The notes under the pieces: generated by a model
The model's input: only the letters and a program-made list of their open reading frames with translations
Told to the model about the DNA's origin: nothing
Databases searched by the model: none
Shown: positions 1-9,266 of the stretch, one piece after another
Numbering within the stretch: position 1 is the first letter of the stretch
Layout: the number at the start of each line of letters is the position of its first letter
Translations under genes and position numbers: made by a program
Source of the DNA: AP-15 sp963781215
GTDB lineage: Bacteria; Pseudomonadota; Alphaproteobacteria; ATCC43930; CGMCC-115725
Reading direction: 5' to 3'
NCBI GenBank assembly: GCA_963781215.1
Contig: CAWAFE010000005.1
Location: 62,001 to 126,000 of the forward strand
DNA: 64,000 nucleotides

Positions 1-1235
<1,235 letters not shown>

Positions 1236-1249
1236 CTTTCGGTTTCTCC

Positions 1250-1540
1250 TTAGCGGGCAATCACGCCCATGATGTCGGACTCTTTCATGATGATCAGCTC
1301 TTCACCCTCGAGCTTGACCTCGGTGCCCGACCATTTTCCGAACAACACGCGGTCGCCGGCCCTGACGTCCATCGGTTGAACCTTGCCATCCTCGCCGCGA
1401 GCGCCGGGGCCGGCAGAGACCACCTCGCCTTCCATCGGCTTTTCCTTGGCGGTGTCGGGGATGATGATGCCGCCCTTGGTCTTTTCCTCCTCATCGACGC
1501 GCCGGATCAGGACGCGGTCGTGCAGCGGACGGAATTTCAT
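1250..1540 (-). CDS. groES: GroES co-chaperonin
   Basis: This is the 10-kDa co-chaperonin, the heptameric lid of GroEL. The protein has 96 residues, the usual family length, beginning MKFRPLHDRVLIRRVDEEEK and carrying the mobile-loop region (KTKGGIIIPDTAKEKP) and the C-terminal LIMKESDIMGVI. The ATG at 1540 was chosen because it follows GGAGGTATTC and begins the conserved domain; an upstream in-frame start would add 27 unconserved residues that cross the CIRCE operator. It is the first gene of a groES-groEL operon, 14 bp before groEL, probably under HrcA heat-shock control. Confidence 0.96.
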   Translation of the reverse strand: MKFRPLHDRVLIRRVDEEEKTKGGIIIPDTAKEKPMEGEVVSAGPGARGEDGKVQPMDVRAGDRVLFGKWSGTEVKLEGEELIIMKESDIMGVIAR

Positions 1541-1574
1541 GAATACCTCCTCGGCCTCAAACACAATTCCGGAT

Positions 1575-1601
1575 TTAGCACTCTCTTCGCGAGAGTGCTG
1601 C
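1575..1601. promoter_or_regulatory. CIRCE operator (HrcA binding site)
   Basis: The sequence reads TTAGCACTC, nine bases, GAGTGCTGC. It matches the CIRCE consensus TTAGCACTC-N9-GAGTGCTAA in 16 of 18 arm positions; only the last two bases of the second arm differ. It lies 35 bp upstream of the groES ATG, the expected place for HrcA repression of groESL. No hrcA gene is in the window. Confidence 0.93.
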
Positions 1602-1750
1602 TCAGATAATCGGGACGCCAAGGCTTGTCAAGCGCGCGGGGGCCGAGGCGCGGCGGGATTCGCCGCTGCCGATGGTTTTGACAAGAACGCCGGCACGGCG
1701 CACTGTTTTTGGGTTATGATCGGACCAGCCGCCACCGACGAGTCGTCAAA

Positions 1751-2728
1751 ATGTCGCGAAACGTAGATTGGGAGATACCGGGCGAGATCCAGCCGAAGCC
1801 GGGGGATTGCGCCTTCGATTTGGACCGCGCGCTGGGCGCGGTGCTGGGCCTGCGGGCGATGGTTCCGGAGGACGCCTTCACTGCCGCCACACTCGGCACG
1901 GAGCGGGCCGGCAGCGGCGTCCTGATCCGCCGCGACGGCCTGGTGCTGACGATCGGCTACCTGGTCACCGAGGCCGAGACGATCTGGCTGACCTCCGAGG
2001 GCGGCGGCGCGGTGCCCGGCCATGTGCTGGCCTACGACCAGGAGACCGGCTTCGGCCTCGTCCAGGCTCTGGGGCGCTTGAATATTCCCCCGCTCGAACT
2101 CGGCGTCGGCATGCGCGTCGGCGCCGGCGACCATGCGATCATGGCCGCCGAGGGTGGGCGCCGCCACGCCATCGCCGCCAGGGTGGTCGCCCGGCAGGAG
2201 TTTGCGGGTTATTGGGAATACGTGCTCGACCGCGCGATATTCACCGCGCCCGCGCATCCGTTTTGGGGCGGTGCGGCGCTGATCGGCGCCGACGGCCGCC
2301 TAATCGGGATCGGCTCATTGCACGTCCAGCATTCGAGCGGAAGAGAGCTGCGCCGCGATGTCAACATGGTGGTGCCGATCGATCTGTTGCCGCCGATCCT
2401 CGACGACATGCTGACCTATGGCCGGCCGAACCGCCCGGCCCGGCCGTGGCTCGGCCTCTACGCCGCCGAGGTGGAGGATGCGATCGTCGTCGCCGGCCTT
2501 GCCGAGCGGGGTCCGGCGAGCAAGGCCGGGCTGCGTCCCGGCGACCGCATCCTCTCCGTTCGCGACGATCCGGTGGCGAGCCTCGCCGGCTTCTGGCGCA
2601 AGGTCTGGGCGGGCGGCCCGGCCGGCAGCGAAGTCGTGCTCAAAGTTTCGCGCGACAACGACAATTTAACGGTGCGCGTCCTTTCCTCCGACCGGACGCG
2701 CTTTCTCAAGGCGCCGAAGCTGCACTGA
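1751..2728 (+). CDS. HtrA-like trypsin-fold protein with PDZ domain, catalytic triad lost
   Basis: The 325-residue protein has the two-part layout of an S1C (HtrA/Deg) protease: a trypsin-like domain at about 45-215 and a PDZ domain at about 232-310 (PWLGLYAAEVEDAIVV, GPASKAGLRPGDRILSV). The triad seems lost. In the motif that is normally LTNxHVV the sequence is LTIGYLVTE, with Tyr70 in the His place. The Asp motif is replaced around TGFGLVQ (Gly100). The GNSGG nucleophile motif is replaced by PFWGGAAL (Trp172). There is no clear signal peptide. The ATG at 1751 is used; an upstream TTG at 1709 is possible. The role is probably binding or scaffolding rather than proteolysis. It lies upstream of cysD on the same strand with an 85-bp gap. 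Confidence 0.75.
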   Translation: MSRNVDWEIPGEIQPKPGDCAFDLDRALGAVLGLRAMVPEDAFTAATLGTERAGSGVLIRRDGLVLTIGYLVTEAETIWLTSEGGGAVPGHVLAYDQETGFGLVQALGRLNIPPLELGVGMRVGAGDHAIMAAEGGRRHAIAARVVARQEFAGYWEYVLDRAIFTAPAHPFWGGAALIGADGRLIGIGSLHVQHSSGRELRRDVNMVVPIDLLPPILDDMLTYGRPNRPARPWLGLYAAEVEDAIVVAGLAERGPASKAGLRPGDRILSVRDDPVASLAGFWRKVWAGGPAGSEVVLKVSRDNDNLTVRVLSSDRTRFLKAPKLH

Positions 2729-2813
2729 GCCGGCGAGGGCGCCACGTCCGACAACATCCGTTTCACCCGTCTCTAATGCGGTGGCGGCGTCATCAGCATT
2801 CGCAGGATTTTCC

Positions 2814-3749
2814 TTGTCTACCGCTGCCGATCCGCCGCCTCTGCGGGGCGCCCGCCCCGCGCATCTGAACCGACTCGAAAGCGAGTCGATCGGCATCCTG
2901 CGGGAGGCGGTGGCCGAGTTCCGCAACCCGGTCATGCTCTATTCGATCGGCAAGGATTCGAGCGTCATGCTGCATCTGGCACGCAAGGCGTTCCATCCGG
3001 CCAAGCCGCCTTTCCCGCTGTTGCATATCGACACGCGGTGGAAGTTTCGCGAAATGATCGCCTTTCGCGATGCGACCGCCGACCGCCTCGGGCTCGAGCT
3101 GATCGTCCACACCAACGAGGAGGGGCTGCGGCGCGGCATCGATCCGATCGTCTCGGGCTCGGCCTTGCATACTGCCGTGATGAAGACCGAGGCCTTGAAG
3201 CAGGCGCTCGATCGCCACGGCTTTGACGCGGCCTTTGGCGGGGCGCGCCGCGACGAGGAGAAGAGCCGGGCCAAGGAGCGCGTCTTCTCGTTGCGTGGCG
3301 CCAACCACGCCTGGGATCCCAAGAACCAACGGCCGGAGCTTTGGGCGCTCTACAACACGCGGCTGCGCGAGGGCCAGTCGATGCGTGTCTTTCCGCTGTC
3401 GAACTGGACCGAGCTCGACGTCTGGGAATACGTCGCGGCGGAAGCGATCCCGGTAGTCCCGCTCTATTTCGCCGCAAAGCGGCCGGTGGTCCGGCGCGGC
3501 GGAGTGTGGATCATGGTCGACGACGAGCGCCTGCCGCTAGACCCCGGCGAACGCCCAAAGCATCGTCTCGTCCGTTTCCGTACCTTGGGCTGCTACCCGC
3601 TGACGGGTGCCATCGAGTCGGCCGCGGCCACTCCTGCCGCGATCGTTGCCGAATTGCGCGACACGCGCCGATCGGAACGGCAGGGCAGGCTGATCGACAC
3701 CGACGAGGACGCGGCGATGGAGCGCAAGAAGCGCGAAGGCTATTTCTGA
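2814..3749 (+). CDS. cysD: Sulfate adenylyltransferase subunit 2
   Basis: This is the small catalytic subunit of ATP sulfurylase, which with CysN makes adenosine 5'-phosphosulfate from ATP and sulfate. The family core runs from HLNRLESESIGILREAV to AMERKKREGYF. It has the PP-loop SIGKDSSVML near residue 44, the FGGARRDEEKSRAKER block and the PLSNWTELDVWEYV segment. A TTG at 2814 is taken as the start because AGGA lies 7 bases upstream; a GTG at 2781 in the same frame is the alternative and would add 11 residues. The stop codon overlaps the ATG of cysNC by one base (TGATG), which indicates translational coupling. Confidence 0.95.
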   Translation: MSTAADPPPLRGARPAHLNRLESESIGILREAVAEFRNPVMLYSIGKDSSVMLHLARKAFHPAKPPFPLLHIDTRWKFREMIAFRDATADRLGLELIVHTNEEGLRRGIDPIVSGSALHTAVMKTEALKQALDRHGFDAAFGGARRDEEKSRAKERVFSLRGANHAWDPKNQRPELWALYNTRLREGQSMRVFPLSNWTELDVWEYVAAEAIPVVPLYFAAKRPVVRRGGVWIMVDDERLPLDPGERPKHRLVRFRTLGCYPLTGAIESAAATPAAIVAELRDTRRSERQGRLIDTDEDAAMERKKREGYF

Positions 3750-5623
3750 TGGCCGATTCGGCAGACGGGCTGCTCCCGCCGCGGGGCAAGGATCTGTTGC
3801 GCTTTCTGACATGCGGATCGGTCGACGACGGCAAGTCGACCCTGATCGGCCGGTTGCTGCACGATTGCGCGCTGATCTTCGACGACCAGCTCGCGAGCCT
3901 CGAACGGGAGTCGCGCCGTTTCGGCACGACCGGGGACGACATCGACTTCTCGCTGCTGTTGGATGGGCTCGAAGACGAGCGCCAGCAGCGGATCACGATC
4001 GATGTGGCCTACCGCTACTTCGCCACCCCGCTGCGCGCCTTTGTCGTCGCCGACACGCCTGGCCACGAGCAATATACCCGCAACATGGCGACCGGGGCGT
4101 CGACCTGCGACCTCGCGGTGATCCTGGTCGATGCCCGCAAGGGGGTGCTGGCCCAGACGCGGCGGCATGCGTTCATTGCCGCGCTGCTCGGCATCCGCCA
4201 CCTGGTGCTCGCCGTCAACAAGATGGATCTGGTCGGTTTCGAGGAGGCTCGGTTCGACGAGGTCGCCGCCGATTTTTCGGCGTTTGCCGCGGGCCTAGGC
4301 AACCTCTCGGTCCGCGCTATCCCGCTCGCCGCCCGATACGGCGACAACCTTGCCGCACCCTCGACCCGGATGCCGTGGTATCGGGGGCCGAGCCTGCTCG
4401 CTCACCTGCAATCGGTGGAGATCGCCGCCGACGGCGCCGATCGCCCGTTCCGCTTTCCGGTGCAATGGGTCAACCGGCCGAACGCCGAATTCCGCGGCTT
4501 CTCCGGCAGCGTCGTCTCCGGCTCGATCGCGCCGGGCGATACGGTTCTCGTCGCCGGCTCGGGCCGAACCACCCGGGTCAAGGAGATCATTACATTTGAC
4601 GGGCCGCTCGACCGCGCCGCGGCCGGCGATGCGGTCACCCTGTTGATCGAGGACGAGATCGACATCGCCCGCGGCGACCTCCTCGCCGACCCCCGCCGGC
4701 CGCCCGAATTCGTCGACCAGTTCGCCGCTCATCTGGTTTGGATGAGCGAGCAGCCGCTCGTTCCCGGCCGCTCGTATTTGTTGAAGATCGGGACGCGCAC
4801 CGTGCCGGCCACCGTCACCGCGCTCAAGCACCGCATCGATGTCGACACCCTGGCGCATCTGGCGGACCGCACCCTCGCCCTGAACGAGATCGGCTTCTGC
4901 AACCTGTCGACCGCCCTGCCGGTGGCGTTCGATCCCTACGCGGTCGACCGCGGCACCGGCGCCTTCATCCTGATCGACCGCTTCACCAACGAGACCGCCG
5001 GCGCCGGGATGATCGTCTTCGGCCTGCGCCGGGCCAGCAACATCCACTGGCAGTCGCTGACTGTCGGCCGCGAGCAGCGGGCGGCGCTGAAAGGGCAGGC
5101 GGCGGCGGTGCTGTGGTTGACCGGGCTATCGGGGGCCGGGAAATCGACGATCGCCGATCTGGTCGAGAAGAAGCTCTTGGTGGAGGGCCGCCACACGATG
5201 CTGCTCGACGGCGACAATGTCCGGCACGGGCTCAACCGCGATCTCGGTTTTACCGATGTCGACCGGGTCGAGAATATCCGGCGCATCGGCGAGGTCGCCA
5301 AGCTGATGAGCGAGGCCGGGCTGATCGTCATCTGCTCGTTTATCTCGCCGTTTCGCGCCGAGCGGCGGATGGTGCGCGAGCTGATCGCGCCGGCCGCGTT
5401 CCTCGAGATTTTTGTCGACACGCCGCTCGACGAATGTGTGCGGCGCGACCCCAAAGGCCTCTACGCCAAGGCGAACGCCGGCGGCATTATGCACTTCACT
5501 GGTCTCGATTCCCCGTACGAGGCGCCGCAAGCCCCGGAAATCCGCCTGACGACCATCGGAGACACCGCAGAGAACGCCGCCCAGCACATCGTCGGCGAGC
5601 TGCGCCGGCGGGGGATCATTTGA
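3749..5623 (+). CDS. cysNC: Bifunctional sulfate adenylyltransferase subunit 1 / adenylylsulfate kinase
   Basis: This fused 624-residue protein carries two steps of sulfate activation. The N-terminal part is the CysN GTPase, with the P-loop GSVDDGKST at residues 23-31, then DTPGHEQYTRNMATG and NKMDLVG, followed by EF-Tu-like beta-barrel domains. The C-terminal part from about residue 445 is APS kinase (CysC), with its own P-loop GLSGAGKST near 460, DGDNVRHGLNRDLGF and the lid segment FISPFRAERR. The products are APS and then PAPS, for cysteine synthesis and sulfation. The fusion is common in Proteobacteria. No PAPS or APS reductase gene is in the window. Confidence 0.96.
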   Translation: MADSADGLLPPRGKDLLRFLTCGSVDDGKSTLIGRLLHDCALIFDDQLASLERESRRFGTTGDDIDFSLLLDGLEDERQQRITIDVAYRYFATPLRAFVVADTPGHEQYTRNMATGASTCDLAVILVDARKGVLAQTRRHAFIAALLGIRHLVLAVNKMDLVGFEEARFDEVAADFSAFAAGLGNLSVRAIPLAARYGDNLAAPSTRMPWYRGPSLLAHLQSVEIAADGADRPFRFPVQWVNRPNAEFRGFSGSVVSGSIAPGDTVLVAGSGRTTRVKEIITFDGPLDRAAAGDAVTLLIEDEIDIARGDLLADPRRPPEFVDQFAAHLVWMSEQPLVPGRSYLLKIGTRTVPATVTALKHRIDVDTLAHLADRTLALNEIGFCNLSTALPVAFDPYAVDRGTGAFILIDRFTNETAGAGMIVFGLRRASNIHWQSLTVGREQRAALKGQAAAVLWLTGLSGAGKSTIADLVEKKLLVEGRHTMLLDGDNVRHGLNRDLGFTDVDRVENIRRIGEVAKLMSEAGLIVICSFISPFRAERRMVRELIAPAAFLEIFVDTPLDECVRRDPKGLYAKANAGGIMHFTGLDSPYEAPQAPEIRLTTIGDTAENAAQHIVGELRRRGII

Positions 5624-5788
5624 CCGGCGCCGGCGGGAGCGTCACGCCAACGGTGGTCACTTGGGCGCTGCGTCATTATCCGGCGCTCCGGGTCGGCGAA
5701 AAGAATAGACGGGGCCCGGCCGCAGGGTCGGCGCGCCTTCAGCTGCCGCCGGCGCTGCGTCCTCGTACAACGGCGTCCGCGGGGCACC

Positions 5789-7099
5789 TTACTCCGCGGC
5801 TTGCTGCAACGGGCGCAGCGCCGTGCGCTTTTCTGTCTCGTAGGCGTCGCGCCAGGCGATCTTGGCGTCGGCGAGGAAGTCGCCACTGCGCACGTCGAGG
5901 CAGATCTCCGGGTTGTCGACTCCGGGCGGGACGGTGCCGTCCTTCCGGAAAGCGCGGGCGGCGCGTAAGAGACGGCGGCGGGTGCGGGTGATCATCCGGT
6001 CGCTCGGGCCGAGATGCTCGAACTCGTGGTCGGTCAGCGGCCCCATGCTTTCGGTCACCGCCTGGTCCTGCGCCTGGATACCGGTGATGCCGGTGTAGAT
6101 GCCGCCACTCTTCTGTGCCTCCCGGTCGATCAGCCAGTCGTTTCCGGCATTGCCGGCGAGCCGCCAGCGGCCGAGCCAGTCGCTGGTGTTCGGCAGAAAA
6201 TCCATCGTCAGCTTGGAGCCGGGCAGGCCGCGGGTATTGCTGAGCGCCGCGCGCTCCGCCGGCAGGCCCTTCCACGAGAGGCTGACGAACATCGTATGGG
6301 TGTCGTCCATTGGGACCCAGCCGCGGCTGTTGACCCGGTCGAAGGCGCCCTGCGGCGTCTGCGTCCAGAACGGAAACAGGAAATTGGCAAAGCGCCAATA
6401 GGTGCGGCCCGGCCCGGCCGGCCGGTAGGCGGCGTACATCGTGCCCCAATCTGTGTCGGTCACATGGTACTCGGGCGCCCGGTCGGCCACCGTCCAGCGG
6501 ATCAGATTGTCGGCCGCCACATCCTCCGGGCCGACCGAGCCGGCGTGCAGAAAGCCAAAATGCGAGGTGTCGATGTCGCCTTCGAGCGCCTGCAGCCAGT
6601 TGCATTCGCGCTGCGCGAGGACGATCTGCAAATCGCTCTGCGGCAACAGCGAGGCCTCGATCGCCGGCAAGGGCGGCGCCTCCTTGCGGGTGCCCATATA
6701 GACCCAGATCAACCCGTTGCGCTCGGCCACCTTGTAGGCCTTGGCCCGCACCTTCTCCTTGTAGTCCTGGTGCGAGGGCGTGTTCGGCATGTCGACGCAA
6801 TTGCCTTCCGCGTCGAACTTCCAGCCGTGATAGACGCAGCGGATGCCGCCCTCCTCGTTGCGCCCGAGGAAGAGCGAAGCGCAGCGGTGCGGACAGCGGT
6901 GGTCCATGACCCCGACCCGGCCCTCGCTGTCGCGGAACGCGATCAGCCGCTCCCCCAGCAGCAACAAGCGCATCGGCGCGCCGTCGCGCGCCAATTCCGC
7001 CGACATCGCCGCCGGCAGCCAATACTGCCGCATCATCTCGCCCATCGCCGTGCCAGGGCCGACGCAGAGGAGATCGTCGCTGTCCTTCTGCCTGCTCAT
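5789..7099 (-). CDS. Rieske aromatic-ring oxygenase, large subunit (phthalate 4,5-dioxygenase / O-demethylase type)
   Basis: This 436-residue oxygenase would hydroxylate or O-demethylate an aromatic acid using a Rieske [2Fe-2S] cluster and a mononuclear iron. The Rieske ligands are Cys69 and His71 (DHRCPHRCASL) and Cys88 and His91 (RCVYHGWKF). The iron site is in GDIDTSHFGFLH, with Asp175, His180 and His185. Length and C-terminal region resemble single-subunit oxygenases of the phthalate dioxygenase/vanillate demethylase group, which take electrons from a separate reductase; none is encoded here. It is downstream of, and 9 bp from, the LigB-type dioxygenase, so the pair is probably one transcript that oxygenates and then cleaves an aromatic ring. 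The substrate cannot be read from the sequence. Confidence 0.88.
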   Translation of the reverse strand: MSRQKDSDDLLCVGPGTAMGEMMRQYWLPAAMSAELARDGAPMRLLLLGERLIAFRDSEGRVGVMDHRCPHRCASLFLGRNEEGGIRCVYHGWKFDAEGNCVDMPNTPSHQDYKEKVRAKAYKVAERNGLIWVYMGTRKEAPPLPAIEASLLPQSDLQIVLAQRECNWLQALEGDIDTSHFGFLHAGSVGPEDVAADNLIRWTVADRAPEYHVTDTDWGTMYAAYRPAGPGRTYWRFANFLFPFWTQTPQGAFDRVNSRGWVPMDDTHTMFVSLSWKGLPAERAALSNTRGLPGSKLTMDFLPNTSDWLGRWRLAGNAGNDWLIDREAQKSGGIYTGITGIQAQDQAVTESMGPLTDHEFEHLGPSDRMITRTRRRLLRAARAFRKDGTVPPGVDNPEICLDVRSGDFLADAKIAWRDAYETEKRTALRPLQQAAE

Positions 7100-7108
7100 C
7101 GCATCACC

Positions 7109-8092
7109 TCAGGTGCAAAGGGCGAAGCCGAGGCCGGTGCCGGACCCGGCGGGTGTGCGGTAGCCGGGGACATAGTGCGACCAGGCGCAATCGAGGTGCT
7201 CGACCGCGCCGGCGACGGCGATCCACATGCGGATCTCCGAGCTGCCCGAGTTGAGCTTGCGCCGCGGCAAGGATTGCAGCGCCTCGCCGTCCTTGCGCGC
7301 GATCGCGTCGATGACCGCGCGGTCGAGCGCTTCGTCGACGACAAAATGGCTGAGCCCGCCCGAGCCGACGATGCCGACGCGCAGATCCTCGGGATAGCTC
7401 TCGACCGCCGCGCGGATCGCCTGGCCGAGCTTGTAGCAGCGCCGCGGGGTAGGCTGGTTCGGCGGGAAATAGGTGTTGATCAAGACCGGCACCACCGGCA
7501 GCGCCGGATCGTCCATCAGCCGCTTGCGGACAAAGGCAAAGGCGTGGCCCTCGCCCTTCCCCGCCGGCAAGGCGTCCGAGGCCACCGGGTCGAACTCACG
7601 GTCGACCAGCTCGCTGATCAGGTGCAGGGCGAGGCCGCTGTCGACCGGGTAGTCGCGCGGCGCGTCCGCTTCGTAATAGCGCGCGGTCGCCCGCTGCGCC
7701 CAGTCCGGCCCCTTGAAGCCGTCGAGCGGCACGTTGCGGATGCTCTTGCCGTGATAGACGACAAAGCCCGGCATGTTGTCGTCGCCGTAGAGCTCCTTGT
7801 GGTCGTCGCCGAGCACGATCAGCGCGTCGAGCTCGGCCCGCCGCAGCGCCGCCTTCAGATGCTCGACCCCGGCCTGCGCCGCTTCGTGCCGCGCGGCGAA
7901 CCGCTCCGGCGTCAATTCGGCGGCGACATGCGGCTCGGCCCGATCGAGCAGCTCGGCATAGGTGGCGGGCCGCCCCTCCTTGTCGAGAAAATCCCGGACC
8001 CCGTCGCGGTCGATGAAGCGCGGCCAATCCTCGGCCGGCGCATTGAGCATCGGCGTATGCGATGTCCCGATCCCGAGAACGATCCTGGCCAT
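7109..8092 (-). CDS. Class III extradiol ring-cleavage dioxygenase (LigB family)
   Basis: This 327-residue protein resembles the beta (catalytic) subunit of protocatechuate 4,5-dioxygenase and related non-heme Fe(II) enzymes that open catechol-type rings next to the hydroxyls. The N-terminal GIGTSHTPML carries the conserved metal-ligand His12. The LIVLGDDHKELY block, GEGHAFAFV and VGIVGSGGLSHFVVD near the C-terminus are typical of the family. No LigA-like small subunit gene is adjacent. AGGAG precedes the ATG and overlaps an inverted repeat. Downstream is the Rieske oxygenase gene; the isomerase-like gene is divergent. Confidence 0.87.
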   Translation of the reverse strand: MARIVLGIGTSHTPMLNAPAEDWPRFIDRDGVRDFLDKEGRPATYAELLDRAEPHVAAELTPERFAARHEAAQAGVEHLKAALRRAELDALIVLGDDHKELYGDDNMPGFVVYHGKSIRNVPLDGFKGPDWAQRATARYYEADAPRDYPVDSGLALHLISELVDREFDPVASDALPAGKGEGHAFAFVRKRLMDDPALPVVPVLINTYFPPNQPTPRRCYKLGQAIRAAVESYPEDLRVGIVGSGGLSHFVVDEALDRAVIDAIARKDGEALQSLPRRKLNSGSSEIRMWIAVAGAVEHLDCAWSHYVPGYRTPAGSGTGLGFALCT

Positions 8093-8101
8093 ATCGTGCT
8101 C

Positions 8102-8118
8102 CTCTCGTATTGCGAGAG
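8102..8118. promoter_or_regulatory. Perfect inverted repeat overlapping the LigB-type gene's ribosome binding site
   Basis: CTCTCG-TATTG-CGAGAG is a perfect 6-bp dyad between two divergent genes, 10 bp from the LigB-type ATG and overlapping its AGGAG. It could be an operator for both transcripts, or an RNA hairpin that limits translation of the dioxygenase. Function is inferred from position only. Confidence 0.4.
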
Positions 8119-8158
8119 CCTATGGCCAGGCGGCCGAACCCGTCAACCACACGATGCC

Positions 8159-9073
8159 ATGTCACCGTCGACCTCGGCGGCGAGCCGCCTCGCCCGGTGG
8201 CGCGAGAGGCTGCCGCATGACATCATTCGCGGGCTTTGCCTGGGGAGCTTCGTCATGAATTTGCAGGATCGGATCGGGGTCGATGTCGGAGGCCGGCTCG
8301 AGGTCGAGGACGCGATCGAATGGGCGGCGTTGCACGGGGTGCGCTGGATCGACATCCAGCTCGACGCCGATTTCAACGACCTGACCGGCTTCGACGAGGC
8401 CCGCGCCGCCGGGGTTCGCCGCGCCTGCGAGCGGGCCGGCGTGCACCTCGGCCTGCACACCTCGTCCGCGGTCAACGTTGCCGAATATTCGCCTTTTGTC
8501 GGCGACGCGGTCGATCGCTACCTCGAAGCCTATGTCGAGATTGCACCCAGGCTCGGCGCCGAATGGATCGTCATGCATGCCGGCTACCATTTCACCTCTG
8601 ACAAGGAGAGGCGGATGGCGGCCGGGCTGGACCGGCTGAAACGGGTGGTCGGCTACGCCGAAGCGCAAGGGGCGCTGGTCTTGCTCGAAAACCTGAACAA
8701 GGAGCCGGTCGACGCCGAAATTCATTACCTGGCGCATACGGTCGAAGAATGGCGTTATTATTTCGAGGCGATCCGCTCGCCCGCGTTCAAGCTGTCCTTC
8801 ACCGTCAACCACGCTCACCTCGTCCCGGAGGGTGTCGTAGGCTTCGTCGACGCGGTCGATATGAGCCGCGTCGCCGAGGTGCGGCTCGCCGACTGCTTTC
8901 GCAACGGGCACGAGGTGCATTTGAAGCCGGGTGCGGGCGACCTCGATTTCGCCGACATGTTTCGTCGGATCGAGGGCAACGGATTCACCGGCCACTACAT
9001 GAACGCGTTCGGCTCGCTCGACGACATGCTCGCGGGCCGCGACGCGCTGATGCGGCTCGCACAAGCCGGCTGA
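8159..9073 (+). CDS. Sugar phosphate isomerase/epimerase-like TIM-barrel protein
   Basis: The 304-residue protein fits the xylose isomerase-like (AP endonuclease family 2) TIM-barrel family. Repeated beta-strand ends carry acidic and His residues expected for a divalent metal site: WIDIQLDADF, VHLGLHTSS, EWIVMHAGYHF, LVLLENLNKE, KLSFTVNHAHL and EVHLKPGAGDLDF. The ATG at 8159 is the first start that keeps only the conserved region; a much longer in-frame reading through the neighbouring minus-strand genes is spurious. It is divergent from the LigB/Rieske pair, so it may process a ring-cleavage product or a sugar; the substrate is unknown. Confidence 0.8.
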   Translation: MSPSTSAASRLARWRERLPHDIIRGLCLGSFVMNLQDRIGVDVGGRLEVEDAIEWAALHGVRWIDIQLDADFNDLTGFDEARAAGVRRACERAGVHLGLHTSSAVNVAEYSPFVGDAVDRYLEAYVEIAPRLGAEWIVMHAGYHFTSDKERRMAAGLDRLKRVVGYAEAQGALVLLENLNKEPVDAEIHYLAHTVEEWRYYFEAIRSPAFKLSFTVNHAHLVPEGVVGFVDAVDMSRVAEVRLADCFRNGHEVHLKPGAGDLDFADMFRRIEGNGFTGHYMNAFGSLDDMLAGRDALMRLAQAG

Positions 9074-9151
9074 CGCCAAGGCCGCTCGCGCAAAGTCTGA
9101 AACGTATCCAGGCCCCCGTTCCCGGATGAGGTCACGGTTTCACGAGCATTC

Positions 9152-9220
9152 GGGACAATTCCGGCATAAGCTGCCACGCAACAAAACCATGTTCTGGACG
9201 GGGACGGTTCCGGTGTAAGC
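9152..9220. promoter_or_regulatory. Two 20-bp direct repeats upstream of the NHL gene
   Basis: GGGACAATTCCGGCATAAGC (9152-9171) and GGGACGGTTCCGGTGTAAGC (9201-9220) match at 16 of 20 positions and start 49 bp apart. They end 46 bp before the ATG at 9267, in an otherwise empty 190-bp gap. They look like tandem regulator sites or promoter elements. No regulator gene is adjacent. Confidence 0.45.
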
Positions 9221-9266
9221 GGCGGAAGCGACTTTCGTGCTAATTCTTTCCGGGAGGAAGACAGCG

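Noticed and set aside
4738..5991. A plus-strand frame through the CysC domain and beyond
   Set aside because: It is an out-of-frame reading of cysNC; its composition is Arg-rich and no motif is present.
6014..9073. A 1019-codon open frame on the plus strand
   Set aside because: Only its last 304 codons (from 8159) look like a protein family; the rest runs antisense through the Rieske and LigB genes and has a GC-rich shadow composition full of Arg, Ala and Gly.
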